Shown piece by piece: positions 25,501 to 39,052 of a DNA stretch of 64,000 nucleotides. Position 1 is the first letter of the stretch; each line of letters opens with the position of its first letter. Origin of the DNA: Mytilus californianus (taxonomy: Eukaryota; Mollusca; Bivalvia; Mytilida; Mytilidae). The notes below the pieces were generated by a model that was not told the origin of the DNA, did not search any database, and worked only from the letters and a program-made list of their open reading frames with translations. Location of the stretch: positions 110,357,640-110,421,639 of the forward strand of contig NW_026262712.1 of NCBI RefSeq assembly GCF_021869535.1. Reading direction: 5' to 3'. Position numbers and translations under genes: made by a program.

Positions 25501-28500
25501 ACACTGACATAAGAGTCAGCAACACAACACTGACATAAGCTCTAGTGTTGATTTGTTTTCTCTAAAGTATTAAACACTAATTAAAAAAAACATTGTTTTG
25601 CATTTGTGTATTGATGCTGTGTAGCTTATTTCAAAATTTGAGTATATCATTATACGAGTTTATTTGTAATAAACAGAAGCATTACATGCAATTACCTAAT
25701 TCAAAAAAGGTTCAATATATTGTCGATTTCTGCATTGTAGCTATCAATATGCATGCTTTCTTAGAAACCCGAGGCCAAATAGCTATCACTATTTACAGAA
25801 GACTACTTAAACTGTCAATAAAGACAAAACCTGTTTTAATAAACAATAATAAAGAGTAAATGAATGGTAATGAATGAAGAGAACAGTATTGTGTTTTCTG
25901 GCAGTTTTATGACCGTATTGTTTAACAATAGAAAATTTATGAACAAGGGCTTTTTTGAAGGGGTACGTTTCTATGCTGACTGCATGAATTGTATATGCTA
26001 TAGCTTTCTTGAATTTTTGAAACTCTTATTCTAATTCATCGGTGACCAAATTCTACGTCATTTGGTCTTTGGTGGAGAGTTGTCTCATTGGCAACCTTAC
26101 CATATCTCTTTTAATTTTTACTCATGTTCTGACAAATCGATAACCCTAAAGATAATTTAGTTGTTGCGTCTGATTTCCTGCCAAATGTATTTAAAATATT
26201 TTACTTTGTATAGTTCCATTGAATCTTTTGAGAAAGATAATTTAACACTTAATCCAATAAACTATTGTCGATAGTTAAGTTCAAGATTTCGAATTTTAGA
26301 ATTCTCGGTAGGACAAGCATTTTATTTTGTGTAAATATATACACATATTATAGTAGACAAATATTATAATCAACGGGACATTGTGGCAATCTACGAATCT
26401 CGTAAAACTATGAAAAAGCCCTTTTGAAATTTTATTTTTCAATATTTTATAAAATTTAGAGTATCATCGCTTCATATTTACTCTTTTAGGATTTAGCAAC
26501 ATTAAGTCGCATTTCTGATATGACAACCTTTAAAAGCCTTAAATGCCACGAAATTGCTATTTTAAAAGATGATTGTAAATTTCGAGTATCTATATAAAAA
26601 AACAAAAAAAAAACAAAAAGAAATTCTTTTTGTTTATAGGTCAGATTAAACTGTTCGCAGATCAGTATTCTATACAATTTTTCTAACACTAACATTCAAT
26701 GTTAAATTTAAAGTGTAAATGATTTTAAAAATTCTGAATGAGAATCAACATTAACATTGATTGTAGTTTACTTAAAAATCATACATATTCTTTAAGTATC
26801 TATAAACATTCTCTCTCTCTCTCCACAAATAATAGGCCAATTAAAGTTTAATATTTAAAACTTCAATTGTTTGAGTAAATCTTGAATAAAAATGTGTATT
26901 TATGTTTTTTTATACAAGTAAAATGAGAAAAAAATGTATAGCTGCTTCATTTTTATAAATATATTAGTCTGAAATAGGAATATTCTTCATTGTAGACCAT
27001 TTTTCTAGAAATTTGTCACCATTTTCTACCTTTTTACAAGATTTCATTTGTGGCGCCACACGTCGCCTTTGAAAGTAAAGAATATGGTATAAAAAGAATA
27101 TTTTAGCAAAAATATTTGTGGGTTAGAGGTGGCACCACTATAATTTCTTTATAAAACTGACACTATTTTTGCCAAATCATACTAACAAATCATGTTTTAA
27201 CAAAATTCATCTATGTTTATAACGTCACAAATACACCAATAATGACACAACTGATAAAAAATGTTTTTAACTGAAACAATTGGACTGTTTAATTTTAATG
27301 GCACCCAGTTTAACATATGTTTTCTTCAAATTTTCACAACGCACTTAAAATTTTTCTTATTTTTAGGGCGAAAATAATGATTTACCGAACGAACTCCTTT
27401 GATTATCTAAAATAAAATCATTTTTGTAAAATATCTAATCCCTGCCTCTTTCCCCAAATTGTTCAATAGAACTATTAATACATAATCTATACCGTCTTTC
27501 ATACATATTTTTTTCATTTTTTCAATTGAAGAATGTGGTCAGGAGAGTTATGACAATACGGTTTCCTTGTGTTTTTTTCTCTCCAAACGTTATTCTGTCC
27601 CCACTTTAAATAATCATATCCATTACTTCTTCTGTTGTTTAAAATATATGCATACTTATTATTCATTTCTTTTTAAACTGCTAAAACGTACAAGATTCTT
27701 TGATATCTAATTCAGGTAAAATTTAATAAATCAATTGTGCTTAACTTATTTTAGGTACAGAAAAAGAATACATTTGGACGAAAAAAATAATGTCGTAAAC
27801 ATTTTAGGAAATTTGTACATATTGCAAAAATACAAAGGGTATGTATTATAAGTGATGTGTATTGCATGTATCCTGATTATTATCTGGATCTAGATCTTGA
27901 TCTTGATCTTTATCAAACAATAAATACTGTATTACCAGTTATTAAACTGGATAATATTTCTCCTGGAGGGAAATACATGTATTCTATATAAGGACTATTC
28001 AACTTGGGGCCAAATTCCGGTACTGTAGTACTCTAATGTCAATATTTACAACGTATCAATACTAAATGTGATTAAAATGTCAATATGTTTATTATTGTGA
28101 TTGTTATCTTTATATCATAGTTTTGTCCTCTGGGTAAATAAATGCACAAGTCGCAGGATAATATTGATTTTAGTTTAAACAGTTCAAACGAATAAAAAGA
28201 TAAACAACAGAGAAAATAATGAAAATTCATATTAAGACGAAAAACCAGGAAAGTTGACCATGACCATTTTAATGCAGTTTATTTTTGTAACACTTCAGAA
28301 AAATATAGTTTAGTTTTTTATAGAATTTGAGAGATATTCGCTTTAAGTTATAATGTAGATAACGCATTTCTAAGAGTTAGTTCAATCAAACGGTAAATAC
28401 CCACATCAAACCCCTTCAAACTATTGAGTCGATGCATTTTTATTAAATTAAGAAATAAAAAGTTGTGAAGCGGTTACAATAATCGATAAGAAAAACACAG

Positions 28501-28755
28501 GTCAAAGGTACAACTACTAAATAAAAGAGACCATACACTGAAATCTAAAAGAAAGAAAATGACGTCCCAATATTTTGGCCTAAAAGATGTGTGTCAACTT
28601 TTAATTTCTCAAGTATTCAGATTACAATTTTTGATGGTCTTCATGATTCCAATAAGACAGAAGTTTTGTCAGCATATTGACGATACACTGTCTTGCCTCT
28701 CACGAATACTACTAGAGATACGAACACAACTGCAAGCAAATCAGCCCATCATTAC

Positions 28756-28758
<3 letters not shown>
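22525..28758. other. AT-rich intergenic stretch
   Basis: No gene recognised; the 139-codon frame at 23589-24008 is low complexity (poly-Tyr/Ile/Phe). Small features: a direct repeat gcttgctgtatattttag at 23839 and 23893, and a 26-bp tandem duplication gagtcagcaacacaacactg at about 25487-25538. A reverse 'gagagttgtctcattggcaa' repeat fragment is at 26035-26110. Confidence 0.4.

Positions 28759-28818
<60 letters not shown>
28759..28818. repeat. (TC)30 microsatellite
   Basis: Uninterrupted TC dinucleotide run of 60 bp. Confidence 0.98.
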
Positions 28819-28823
<5 letters not shown>

Positions 28824-29752
28824 GATTGATAATAAAGAAAAACTTAAATTTAGTATACAGAGAAAATCATTCTCATTGAGATTATTATTGTATTATCAAT
28901 AGTTTACGTTATCGTGTGTATCTTGTTTTTACAATTATGGCGTGAAGTGACTGTTTAAGTGGTGAATTTGTTCCTTTTTTTGCAGAAAATGATGCGATAT
29001 AAAAACTAATAGTGTGCAATGTATTTATCTAATATATTTTTTGAATAGATTACGATCACAATATTTCCTGGTATTCCATATTCAACCTGAAATCTCTGAT
29101 TTCATTGTAGTCAGTAGTCTCATATGAGGCTTTTTTCTTCCATTCTCCTTTAAGACTTTAAAATAAAAATAAATGATCTATAGATGAGTAAAGTGAAACA
29201 ATTGCATCATAATTTTTGAAATCGATATTTTAAGAGCCTTAAAAAAATTGCTTCTCATACGGAGACGCACAAAAATTATGGACAATCTATAGAAAAAATT
29301 TATAGTTCTCAAGACATCTATTCTCACAATTTGTGGCGGCGGAACATATATAATTTTTTAGGGCAAAGCAGAATTTGACAAGAAAACAAATAAAAGGAAA
29401 CAGGAGGAGAAACATATTCCAGGAGAAAGACATTTTTGGCTAACAGTGAAAGTGGCCGGGGTGCAGAACAATATATGCCAGCACCTAACTTTGAGGGGGG
29501 GGGGGGGGGAGTCTCCAGTATAGCTCATGTGTTCCTTCTTTTGGATTTTAACAAGTTAGGTTTAATTGGTTACAACATGCAACAATACAATACATTGAAA
29601 TTATTAGAGTTACTTGATTACCGATAACTTGGATACAAAATCAAATTTAGACTTTTAAAAAGACACCTGGATACTAATCCTAATCTCTATGTTGGTATAT
29701 ACATTTGTATGGTCATATATAGATATGGTCATCAGGACTTCTCCCGGGCTAA
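28819..29752. other. AT-rich intergenic stretch with a G15 run
   Basis: No gene recognised. A run of 15 G is at 29495-29509. Confidence 0.4.
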
Positions 29753-30317
29753 ACAGCTACTTTAGTACAAGCAATCTTGATGTACAGTTCTAAAGATGCA
29801 TATTAAAAGTACATCTGTAAAGCTGTATATAAACTGTACAGCTGTAAAGCCGTATATAAACTGTACATCTGTAAAGCTGTATATTAACTGTACATCTGTT
29901 AAGCTGTATATAAACTGTACATCTGTAAAACTGTATATAAACTGTACATTTTTAAAGCTGTATATAAACTGCAACTCTGTAAAAATGTACATTTACTGCA
30001 CATTTTTAAATCTGTATAAGCTAAACAGATAGATTCTACCACTGCATCTTGTGTGATACGATATCTATCTACAGTTTGCATACAGTTTTACAGATGTACA
30101 GTTTATATACAGCTTTACAGCTGTATAGTTGATATACAGCTTTACAGATGTACAGTTTATATACAGCTTTACAGCTGTACAGTTACTATACAGCTTTACA
30201 GATGAACAGTTTTTATATAGCTATACAGCTGTACAGTTTATATACAGCTTTACAGATGTACATTTGATATGCATCTTTAGAACTGTACATCAAGATTACT
30301 TGTACTAAAGTAGCTGT
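29753..30317. mobile_element. 565-bp fold-back element with 27-bp tandem subrepeats in both arms
   Basis: The ends are exact inverted repeats (ACAGCTACTTTAGTACA at 29753 and its complement ending at 30317). The next ~70 bp of each arm also match with few changes. The arms then consist of 27-bp units built on ctgtaaagctgtatataaac; gtaaag recurs at 29817, 29844, 29871. The centre (30030-30070) matches the start of the element at 8867. Overlapping frames on both strands (e.g. KLYINCTSV repeats) are artefacts. No transposase. Confidence 0.85.
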
Positions 30318-30499
30318 GTACAAGAAGACTCGAACTGATTGGGCTGTCTATTTGGTTGTTCGTAACGTGTTTATACTCATTCGATTCCTATCGGAATGGG
30401 CTTGCCCTATGGTAACAGAGAGCAAAGCAACGTTAAAGAACCAGTTAAAAAAACTCGGTGAAAAGTCGATAGAAAAAGTAAAACGAGGAATCAAAATCA

Positions 30500-30620
30500 T
30501 AAGTCAAAGATAACATCATGACCCAAAGAAAACAATCGAAATCACATACGTAGTCAAGAAAACTTTGCACAGTAAACTAAAAATTGAGCAACATGAGCCC
30601 CACCAAAACCGAAGTTGAAC
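30500..30620 (+). mobile_element. Decayed repeat copy, 'gagcaacacgaacccc' family
   Basis: cagtaaactaaaaattgagc followed by aacatgagccccaccaaaac; same order as 48425-48460. Confidence 0.45.
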
Positions 30621-33600
30621 ACAGGTTTAATGTTGGTGAATTGCTGAAACTTTCTGCTCTAACCTAATATACATTTTCCCCTTGTAGTCCAAGTTTCCGG
30701 TCGTTCATCCTGATAGAAGCCGTTTTGCAGAACCTACCTAAATGATTTATTGGGTGACCTGTTCTTGTTCTAAATTTTCTTAAAATATTGGCCACTGAAC
30801 ATTTAGAAAAAACAGCAGTTCAGCTTTGTCGATGACGATCACTAAATAATTTCAATGTTGGCATATAACTGGTTGGAAGCTGAAACTTGTGGGAACATAT
30901 GCAAACTGGGTTGAGACGTTTAACTTGTTTTAAATCAATGATAGTGATATCTGCATCATGGTGACACTCAATGAATAGACAACATTTGTTGTAGGACTAT
31001 TGTATTTCAAGAATATCACAAGACTTTTACCGGTATAGAAACAACTCAAACATTAAAAAAATAATAAACGTAACAAGATACAACATTGAAAACAATTACA
31101 AAAGCACCACGAACCCCTTTAAATCATTACTAATAAGCGTCAACTCATGTGCTCAGTGTCACATCACCTCTATTGGTATTAGCCGAGTTGCTCCTCGCAA
31201 ATAATCATCCAGTGATGCCCAAGCACATGGTGAAAACGAAAATCGTGTTTCAAAGTTATTTTAGTCAGTTTTAAGCCTATAGTGGATAAATAATTATGAT
31301 TCCTTGACAATTTTAAGGGTGAAGTATATATATTTTGTTATTGCTGGTTGGCTTTAGTACAGAATGTTAATGCAAAACATTTTTTCGTGGATCTTTAATT
31401 AGACAAACAGTATTGGAAATTACTCAAATTTAGGTCGAACAACACATACTCAGTCGATTTTCTTTGACTTTTGTTTTTTTTTTTTCTATTTTTTCTAATA
31501 TTGCAGTCTCTCCAGGTTGAATATTAGCATTGATAAACTTTGGATTTGAGTTAAGTAAGACCTTTTTTTATCGATGTAAATAGCATAACTCAATACTGCA
31601 TTTTGTACATTGATAAACATTCTTTCATGCATATCTACCATTGCCTACAGTTATTTAGTTATAATTAGTTTAAATGTTGTATATGTAATGCAAAGCTATG
31701 TAATTAGGATGATTTTTAAATAATAATAAAAACGTTGTATACAATGTCATTGTACTAGATTTTGGTTGAAAGTGAAGTTCTATTTTAACCTTCAATATAT
31801 AAGACACTTCCTGGAAATAGAAAAAAACAGAATCAATTTCAAATTTCATATTCATAATGACAATATAAATTTTAAATGATAAATTCTTTTATTTTTAATT
31901 TGTAATGACAAGCATATTAATAGTTGTATCAATCAAATAGTAAATTACTGAAATTGACACGAACAGGTCCCTATTATTAAGTTTTATAATCATAGATAAA
32001 TCAAAAAATGAAATGTTAATTTTACTTAATAACTCATACTTTTATATCTTCAGGAAAGAATGCTGAAAGCTTTACATTTCAAACCGTACATATATATATA
32101 TTTGTTCATTCAACGTTGTAAGATATATACTTGCCTACGGCATTACATGAAAGTAAAGGTGTCACAACCAAAAAATAAAATTCAATTTTTGCATGTTTGA
32201 GTCATCTAAAATTAATTTCATAATTGTAACTGTCACGAGTTTATAAATATTTGTATTTAAATTAATACATTTCCAATAATTTATATTAGATATACTAATT
32301 GAAAATTACCATACATATAAAACTTCCAAATTTTAGGGTTGTGTGAATTGTTCGAATTCCGCAATGTTGAATCATCTTAAAATATTTCCGAAAAATGTGC
32401 ATATATTTAGTTCATATATAGGCTAACGTATAGTGCAACCAGCATCTAATGCACAGAAAGAACAAACTCCGCGACCGACCTACATCTTCACTTCAACTAA
32501 AGTCGTTTTCATAAGGTTCTTGAATCTTTGCAGAGTCTCGTATGTGGACTTTGAGATTGTAACACCAATGTGTAGTATCTCTGAAAGTATAGCAGTAAGT
32601 TATGAATGCACATAGTTGGCTCTCAACTTCAATTTGTAATGATTTCGGACAATTTTGAGTATTTGTAAAAAAAAAAAACTTTTGTCTTTCGCATTCAAAT
32701 TCATTTAGGTGAAAGATACGGCGATACACAATTTTACAAAAAACGTGAATAATTTGCAATTTATTATTAAACATTTTCTTCAACAGTAAACAATGTACAC
32801 ATTTATAGCACTAAATACAATTTTCGTTTCATGGACATGCAGGAAAGTGTTGCAACATCCTTCAAGTAAATTATTTCATAGAATCTTCATTAGCAAATAT
32901 TCGACTAGGATTTAGAACACGTGCGTTCAGGGGAAAGTGTCTATCCCTCATTCATCAATTTTTGTTCTTTAATTTTATTCATTTGACCTTTTCATCTTGG
33001 ATGAAAGTATTTACATTCATCTAAAAAAATAAAATAATACGATATACATCAGGCGTGTAAATCTATAAGATTGCATCACATTTTACTGTATCAAAATTAT
33101 GGCGATATAATGATTTATCTAAATGAATTATTAATCTTATTTCACGATTTCCTTCATTTTGTATCGATTAAGAGAGACAGAAATTCGAAACCCGATGTAT
33201 CATGATATATCTCCTCATTAGATTGTTTTAAGTTCATGCAGATTTATCACAACATTCAATTTCCTAACAATGATTCAAATGAAGAAAATAAAGTCGAAGA
33301 TGCACTTCAAAAATATTTTAATTCGACTTCATTTTTCTTTATTTATATATAATATCCTAGATTGATAAGATTCATGATTTCACATCATACTGATGAAGGA
33401 TATCTGTTATTAGAAATATTTATTGATACTTGTATTTACCTTTTCCTTTTTTATTTTGGTTTTATTGTACACTTTTTAGGCGTTTCATATATAATAGCAA
33501 CAGACTTCAACCACGGGTACACTAGGACGAGATAAACAGCTGCAACAGGAGCGCAAGATACGCCCGTCTCATGATTAATGCAATTGCTGTAAAAATTGAA

Positions 33601-35032
33601 AAGGAATATTGTAGTAAGAATCAGCATTGAATCAGTAAAATAACAACGCAAAAAATTAACTCATTCAGAAGGATATCCATAGGCGTAATAAAAAATATTC
33701 TATTTGACGGTTGAGACCCATAACTATGGAAAATAAGATATAAAAGGGCTTACTTTTACACAATAAAAGAGTGTTCAAGAGTGCATGACATTTGAAACTT
33801 TGCCTTAAAAAATTCAAGATTGAATAGTTTTCCTACATCGATTCTTTTCTCCATACAATTTTAGGAACTAAGAATTCTCTTAGCTATCTAGTTTGTGTGC
33901 AATGTGGATCGGCGACACTGTTGTATCGAAATCATTTAACATATTGTATTTAACTATTATTAATATCATTATTTTTATTCAAAAAGTTCGTATCGTAGTT
34001 CATTAGTTAACTTTGAAAATGATTTTGATTCACATTTTTCTTTTTAAATGTTAAAATAGAACTGATTATTTTGGATGCCTAGCTGTAAGTAATCTATAGG
34101 CTCAAAAATAGTTGTCCGTGGTTAAAACACAGGCTGCCCATGGACTACCTTTAGGTAGGTTTTAATGTATGGTTTAAAAAGCATGTCCAATGACATTTTG
34201 CCACATTATGCTGTCCAAATAACCAAACAAATGCTAACGTTATGAAATTGATTCTGATGACTCTAATTTAGCTTATGACATTACTGCATGGACACAGTTC
34301 ATTAGAAAAATACAACCTACATTTTTTAACCGATATCTAGTTAATTTTGAAAAAAAATAAATATTGATTTACTTTTTAATTTTGTAAACATAGCTTAATA
34401 TTTTTGTATAGGTTTTCAAATGTAAGAGAAACAGACCTGGTTATCATTTAAACACCATTGGTAACTTTTTATATTGTCAGACTATTGCAATCAAACATTG
34501 GTGAAAATAAAAGTGCTGTTGTTGATACCAGCTGTTCATGTCAGAATTTGGTGTTGATTGTAGATTGTAGATTCAGTTAGTAGAACCTTCCTAGATTCTT
34601 GGCTTTCGAAGATATGATTTGGATACTTGTTTATCATTGAATACAGTAAATTGATTTTGAAATGTTTTATGTTGTTGTCCAGTTGATGTCTCTTTAACAC
34701 CTTCCTTATATATACAGTTTTGTATTATTGAGGATCTTTACTAATTAGACTCCATCCTCTAAACCAATATGTCAGCAATCAGAGCTATCTACCAACGAAA
34801 ATGGATGATGAAAAAAATATTACTACAAAGCTAAAGTCAGGAACCTCTTCTTAGTTTGTCATATTTCTTACATCTTTAAAGAACATTGGACAACAACATA
34901 AAACACTTCAAAATGTTGATCTACCTTTTTCAATAGTAGTCTGCTATTTTTATTTACTGTGCCGACATTACACAACTGTTTGATAGTGTCACTTATCAAA
35001 TACAATCATGTATAATGTATGTACTTATGAAA
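30621..35032. other. AT-rich intergenic stretch
   Basis: No gene or clear repeat recognised. All reading frames are under 100 codons and without family resemblance. Confidence 0.35.
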
Positions 35033-35875
35033 ATAAGGAGATGTATTATGATTGCCAAAGTTGAAGGGGATGTAAGCAATTATAGGTGTCAGACCACCAA
35101 TTCAAATTCCCTATCTATTCAACCAAATTTTGCAATTTTCACAGCTTTCTAAATATTTTACCTTAAGTTTAACTTTATAGAAAGCAGGTACTTTAGTATA
35201 TCATGAATTGTACATGTATCACCTTTCTACATGCCAATCTTCCACCAATGTTTAAGTCTTGTAGCAAAATTCTACCGTTCGGAAGTCAAGTACTACTAAA
35301 AATAACCCTTGGTTTTCTGGAAATCTTAAATAAGTATACTACGGAGCGCATTAATCCTAAATTTTGAATGCAAAATCACTCATGGACAAGTAAATTTTGG
35401 CTCAAAATGGTCTAAATATATTTCTCTTTCACCAAAAATTTCATATCTGAAAATTTATTTGCTAGTTTAAGTAAACAGTGACACCAAAAGCAATATTTTT
35501 TGTCAGAGAAGGACTACTTTTACGTTCTAAATTGAAATGAGTGAATTGGTGATCTGACACCTATAGGCAACCATACGGCCTTCAACAATGAGAAAAACCC
35601 ATACCGTATTTTCGGCTAAGAAAGGCCCCGACATGAAACTATGAAACAATTCAATTGAGAAAACTAACGGCCTAATTTATAACAAAACAATTTACAAAAA
35701 AAAATTATGACAGACATGAGCCAACGACAACCACTAAACTGCAGGCTCCTGACTTGGGAAAGGCACATATAGAATGTTGCGGGGTTAAACATATTTGAAG
35801 GCGCCAACCATCCCCCTAACCTGTGACAATGGTTCAACGGTCTTACTATGAAATAATATAGAGAACAATCGCCCC
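35033..35875 (+). mobile_element. Dispersed repeat ('gccaatgagacaactctcca' family) split by another element
   Basis: Left part aaggagatgtattatgattg + ccaaag at 35033-35060. Right part from about 35566: ccatacggccttcaacaatg, ggccccgacatgaaactatg, gacaaccactaaactgcagg, ctcctgacttgggaaaggca, aaccatccccctaacctgtg. This is the most complete copy of the family in the window. Confidence 0.65.
35080..35566. mobile_element. ~487-bp non-autonomous element with ~20-bp inverted ends
   Basis: Left end TATAGGTGTCAGACCACCAA, right end (reverse complement) TATAGGTGTCAGATCACCAA: one mismatch in 20. GCAA at 35076-35079 and 35567-35570 is a possible 4-bp target duplication. The host repeat also has ctatagg here, so the exact edges are uncertain. 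No reading frame for a transposase. Confidence 0.65.
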
Positions 35876-36515
35876 AATAGATAATGGCACAGTATATGCA
35901 TGTTTTATTATAAACTTAATGACCAAATGAATATTTTGAGAGGCGCTTGTAATCGTATTGGAGTATTTTGCTCTCTAGGATTGGAAGTGCGGGTACAGAT
36001 TTTCCATCACGTCAAGTCTTTCGAACTTTCATCTTATTTCATCTGGTGGTGATTTCTGTTTTTGCGTTCAACGTTTACATGGACAAATCATTCCTTTCTG
36101 TTTCCGGAAATAGTTGAATAAAAGCTGTCTTTTCATTTCTTGTTTCTAAATTCTACGTTTATTTTTCTTTCTAGTGACAAAATAGTGATTATCCATGTAT
36201 CCCCCCCCCCCCCCCCCCCGGACAAAATATGATAATTGTGCAAATATTATAGCTAAAAAAAACCTGATGACACATAAAAGAAACAAAGATTGATGAAAAA
36301 TTGTTCCAGTATGAACTTTTACAGAAAGTCTCGACAAACGATCCTCAATCGAATATTTGGATTAATAAAGTCAAAATGTTTTCAAAATTTGCAAATCTAG
36401 GTTATAAATACATTTAGAATAGTAAAAGAAAAAAATACAGTTACCATGATTTTATTCTTGAATTTGAAATGAAACAAAATTTGATTTTTTTCTGTACATT
36501 CCTTTATAAAATTAA
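35876..36515. other. Intergenic stretch with a C19 run
   Basis: Nothing recognised except 19 consecutive C at 36201-36219. Confidence 0.4.
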
Positions 36516-38796
36516 TGTTTAATCTCTTCTTCATCTGTGTTTAAAAACTATTATCATATATCCCTTCCTCATATGTGTTTGAATACTATAATCATTAACC
36601 CCTTCTCCATGTGTGTCCAAACACTATAATCATTAACCCCTTCTCCATGTGTGTCCAAACACTATAATCATTAACCCTTTCTCCATGTGTGTCCAAACAC
36701 TATAATCATTAACCCCTTCTCCATGTGTGTCCAAACACTATAATCATTAACCCCTTCTGGAAGTACACCACTAATTCATGGCCCCATTGCTTTCTATGTT
36801 AAATTCCTCAATTTCAAGCAGACACAGCTCTTTTGTTTCAAGTTCAAATAAAGTGACAATCATTGCATGTCAAAGCAACACTTTATGGTGTCTTGTACTG
36901 GAAACATCAACATACCTTTAATTGCATACAAGAAAGAACTGGTTCCCGGAACTTCGGTGTACCAAAACAGGTACTTCAGATCTGACATACAGGCAAAAAG
37001 TACCCTCTTTATAAAATTTGGTGCAGTTTTTTTTAATATTCGAACTTATAAGTCAACAAGGGTAAAACTTAATGCCCCCTCCGCTACGGCGGGGGCATAA
37101 AAAGTGTTCTACAATGAACACCAGTCATTCAGCTTTCATTTCATACCAACAATACCTAAATATTCTACATATTTTGAAAGTTTCACTTGCGTAGGAACTA
37201 TTTTGTGTTAAATATGTACTACTTTCTGGTATGTGCTTTGTGGCCGGGCCGAATTAGTGGTGTTACACCTTTTCCATGTGTGTCCAAACACTATAATCAT
37301 TAACCCCTTCTCCATGTGTGTCCAAACACTATAATCATTAACCCCTTCTCCATGTGTGTCCAAACACTATAATCATTAACCCCTTCTCCATGTGTGTCCA
37401 AACACTATAATGATTAAACCCTTCCCCATGTGTGTCTAAACACTATAATCATTAACCCCTTCTCCATGTGTGTCCAAACACTATAATCATTAACCCCTTC
37501 TCCATGTGTGTCCAAACACTATAATCATTAACCCCTTCCCCATGTGTGTCCAAACACTATAATGATTAAACCCTTCCCCATGTGTGTCCAAACACTATAA
37601 TCATTAAACCCTTCCCCATGTGTGTCCAAACACTATAATCATTAACCCCTTCTCCATGTGTGTCCAAACACTATAATCATTAACCCCTTCTCCATGTGTG
37701 TCCAAACACTATAATGATTAAACCCTTCCCCATGTGTGTCCAAACACTATAATCATTAAACCCTTCCCCATGTGTGTCCAAACACTATAATCATTAACCC
37801 CTTCTCCATGTGTGTCCAATCATTAACCCCTTCTCCGTGTGTGTCCAAACACTATAATCATTAAACCCTTCCCCATGTGTGTCCAAACACTATAATCATT
37901 AACCCCTTCTCCATGTGTGTCCAAACACTATAATCATTAACCCCTTCTCCATGTGTGTCCAAACACTATAATCATTAACCCCTTCCCCATGTGTGTCCAA
38001 ACACTATAATGATTAAACCCTTCCCCATGTGTGTCCAAACACTATAATCATTAACCCCTTCTCCGTGTGTGTCCAAACACTATAATCATTAACCCCTTCT
38101 CCGTGTGTGTCCAAACACTATAATCATTAAACCCTTCTCCATGTGTGTCCAAACACTATAATCATTAACCCCTTCTCCATGTGTGTCCAAACACTATAAT
38201 CATTAACCCCTTCTCCATGTGTGTCCAAACACTATAATCATTAACCCCTTCTCCATGTGTGTCCAAACACTATAATCATTAACCCCTTCTCCATGTGTGT
38301 CTAAACACTATAATCATTAACCCCTTCTCCATGTGTGTCTAAACACTATAATCATTAACCCCTTCTCCATGTGTGTCCAAACACTATAATCATTAACCCC
38401 TTCTCCGTGTGTGTCCAAACACTATAATCATTAACCCCTTCTCCGTGTGTGTCCAAACACTATAATCATTAACCCCTTCTCCGTGTGTGTCCAAACACTA
38501 TAATCATTAACCCCTTCTCCATGTGTGTCCAAACACTATAATCATTAACCCCTTCTCCGTGTGTGTCCAAACACTGTAATCATTAACCCCTTCTCCGTGT
38601 GTGTCCAAACACTATAATCATTAACCCCTTCTCCGTGTGTGTCCAAACACTATAATCATTAACCCCTTCTCCATGTGTGTCCAAACACTATAATCATTAA
38701 CCCCTTCTCCATGTGTGTCCAAACACTATAATCATTAACCCCTTCTCCATGTGTGTCCAAACACTATAATCATTAAACCCTTCTCCATGTGTGTTT
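36516..38796. repeat. 38-bp minisatellite, about 46 copies, interrupted once
   Basis: Unit ccccttctccatgtgtgtcc + aaacactataatcattaa. The first one or two copies (36516-36600) are diverged, then ~4.5 regular copies, a 510-bp insertion (36759-37268), then ~40 copies. Variants (aaacccttcccc, ctccgtgtg, gattaaaccc) occur in clusters. One shortened copy at about 37808-37832 has lost the aaacactata part. Confidence 0.95.
36759..37268. mobile_element. ~510-bp inverted-repeat insertion inside the 38-bp array
   Basis: Left end gtacaccactaattcatggc (36763), right end complement gtaacaccactaattcggcc (ending 37265): imperfect inverted repeats about 20 bp long. The interior includes tgccccctccgctacggcgg + gggcat, similar to the end of the repeat at 47955-48240. 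The 77-codon frame at 36867-37100 has no recognisable domain. Confidence 0.65.
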
Positions 38797-38818
38797 TAAA
38801 ATCACGATGATAAGCAAA

Positions 38819-39052
38819 CTACATTATTGATAAATTGGAAATATAAGAAAGTAAGGTTTCAACCCCATCAGGCGAAGTCGACCCGAGATGGTTTAGTATA
38901 TATTCTTTTAGGTCCCTTTTGGTCATATAATTCTTCGCGTATTTATACATCCCTGGCTTTAAAAAAATGTTTCTGATCATTCCTGATGAAGTTAAACCAA
39001 TAAAAGCGCTCCAAACGCCCCATAAATTACACGGTGATATCTTTATTTTCAT
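38819..39052 (+). mobile_element. Dispersed repeat tail, 'tacatccctggctttc' family
   Basis: Holds aaccccatcaggcgaagtcg, acccgagatggtttagtata and tttatacatccctggctttaaa in pieces. The end shares order with 56840-56920. The minus-strand frame is a repeat artefact. Confidence 0.45.

Noticed and set aside
29762-30032. Overlapping frames on both strands with 9-residue periodicity
   Set aside because: Produced by the 27-bp subrepeats of the fold-back element.
36516-38796. CRISPR-like appearance of regular direct repeats
   Set aside because: Units are contiguous with no unique spacers, and the genome is eukaryotic.
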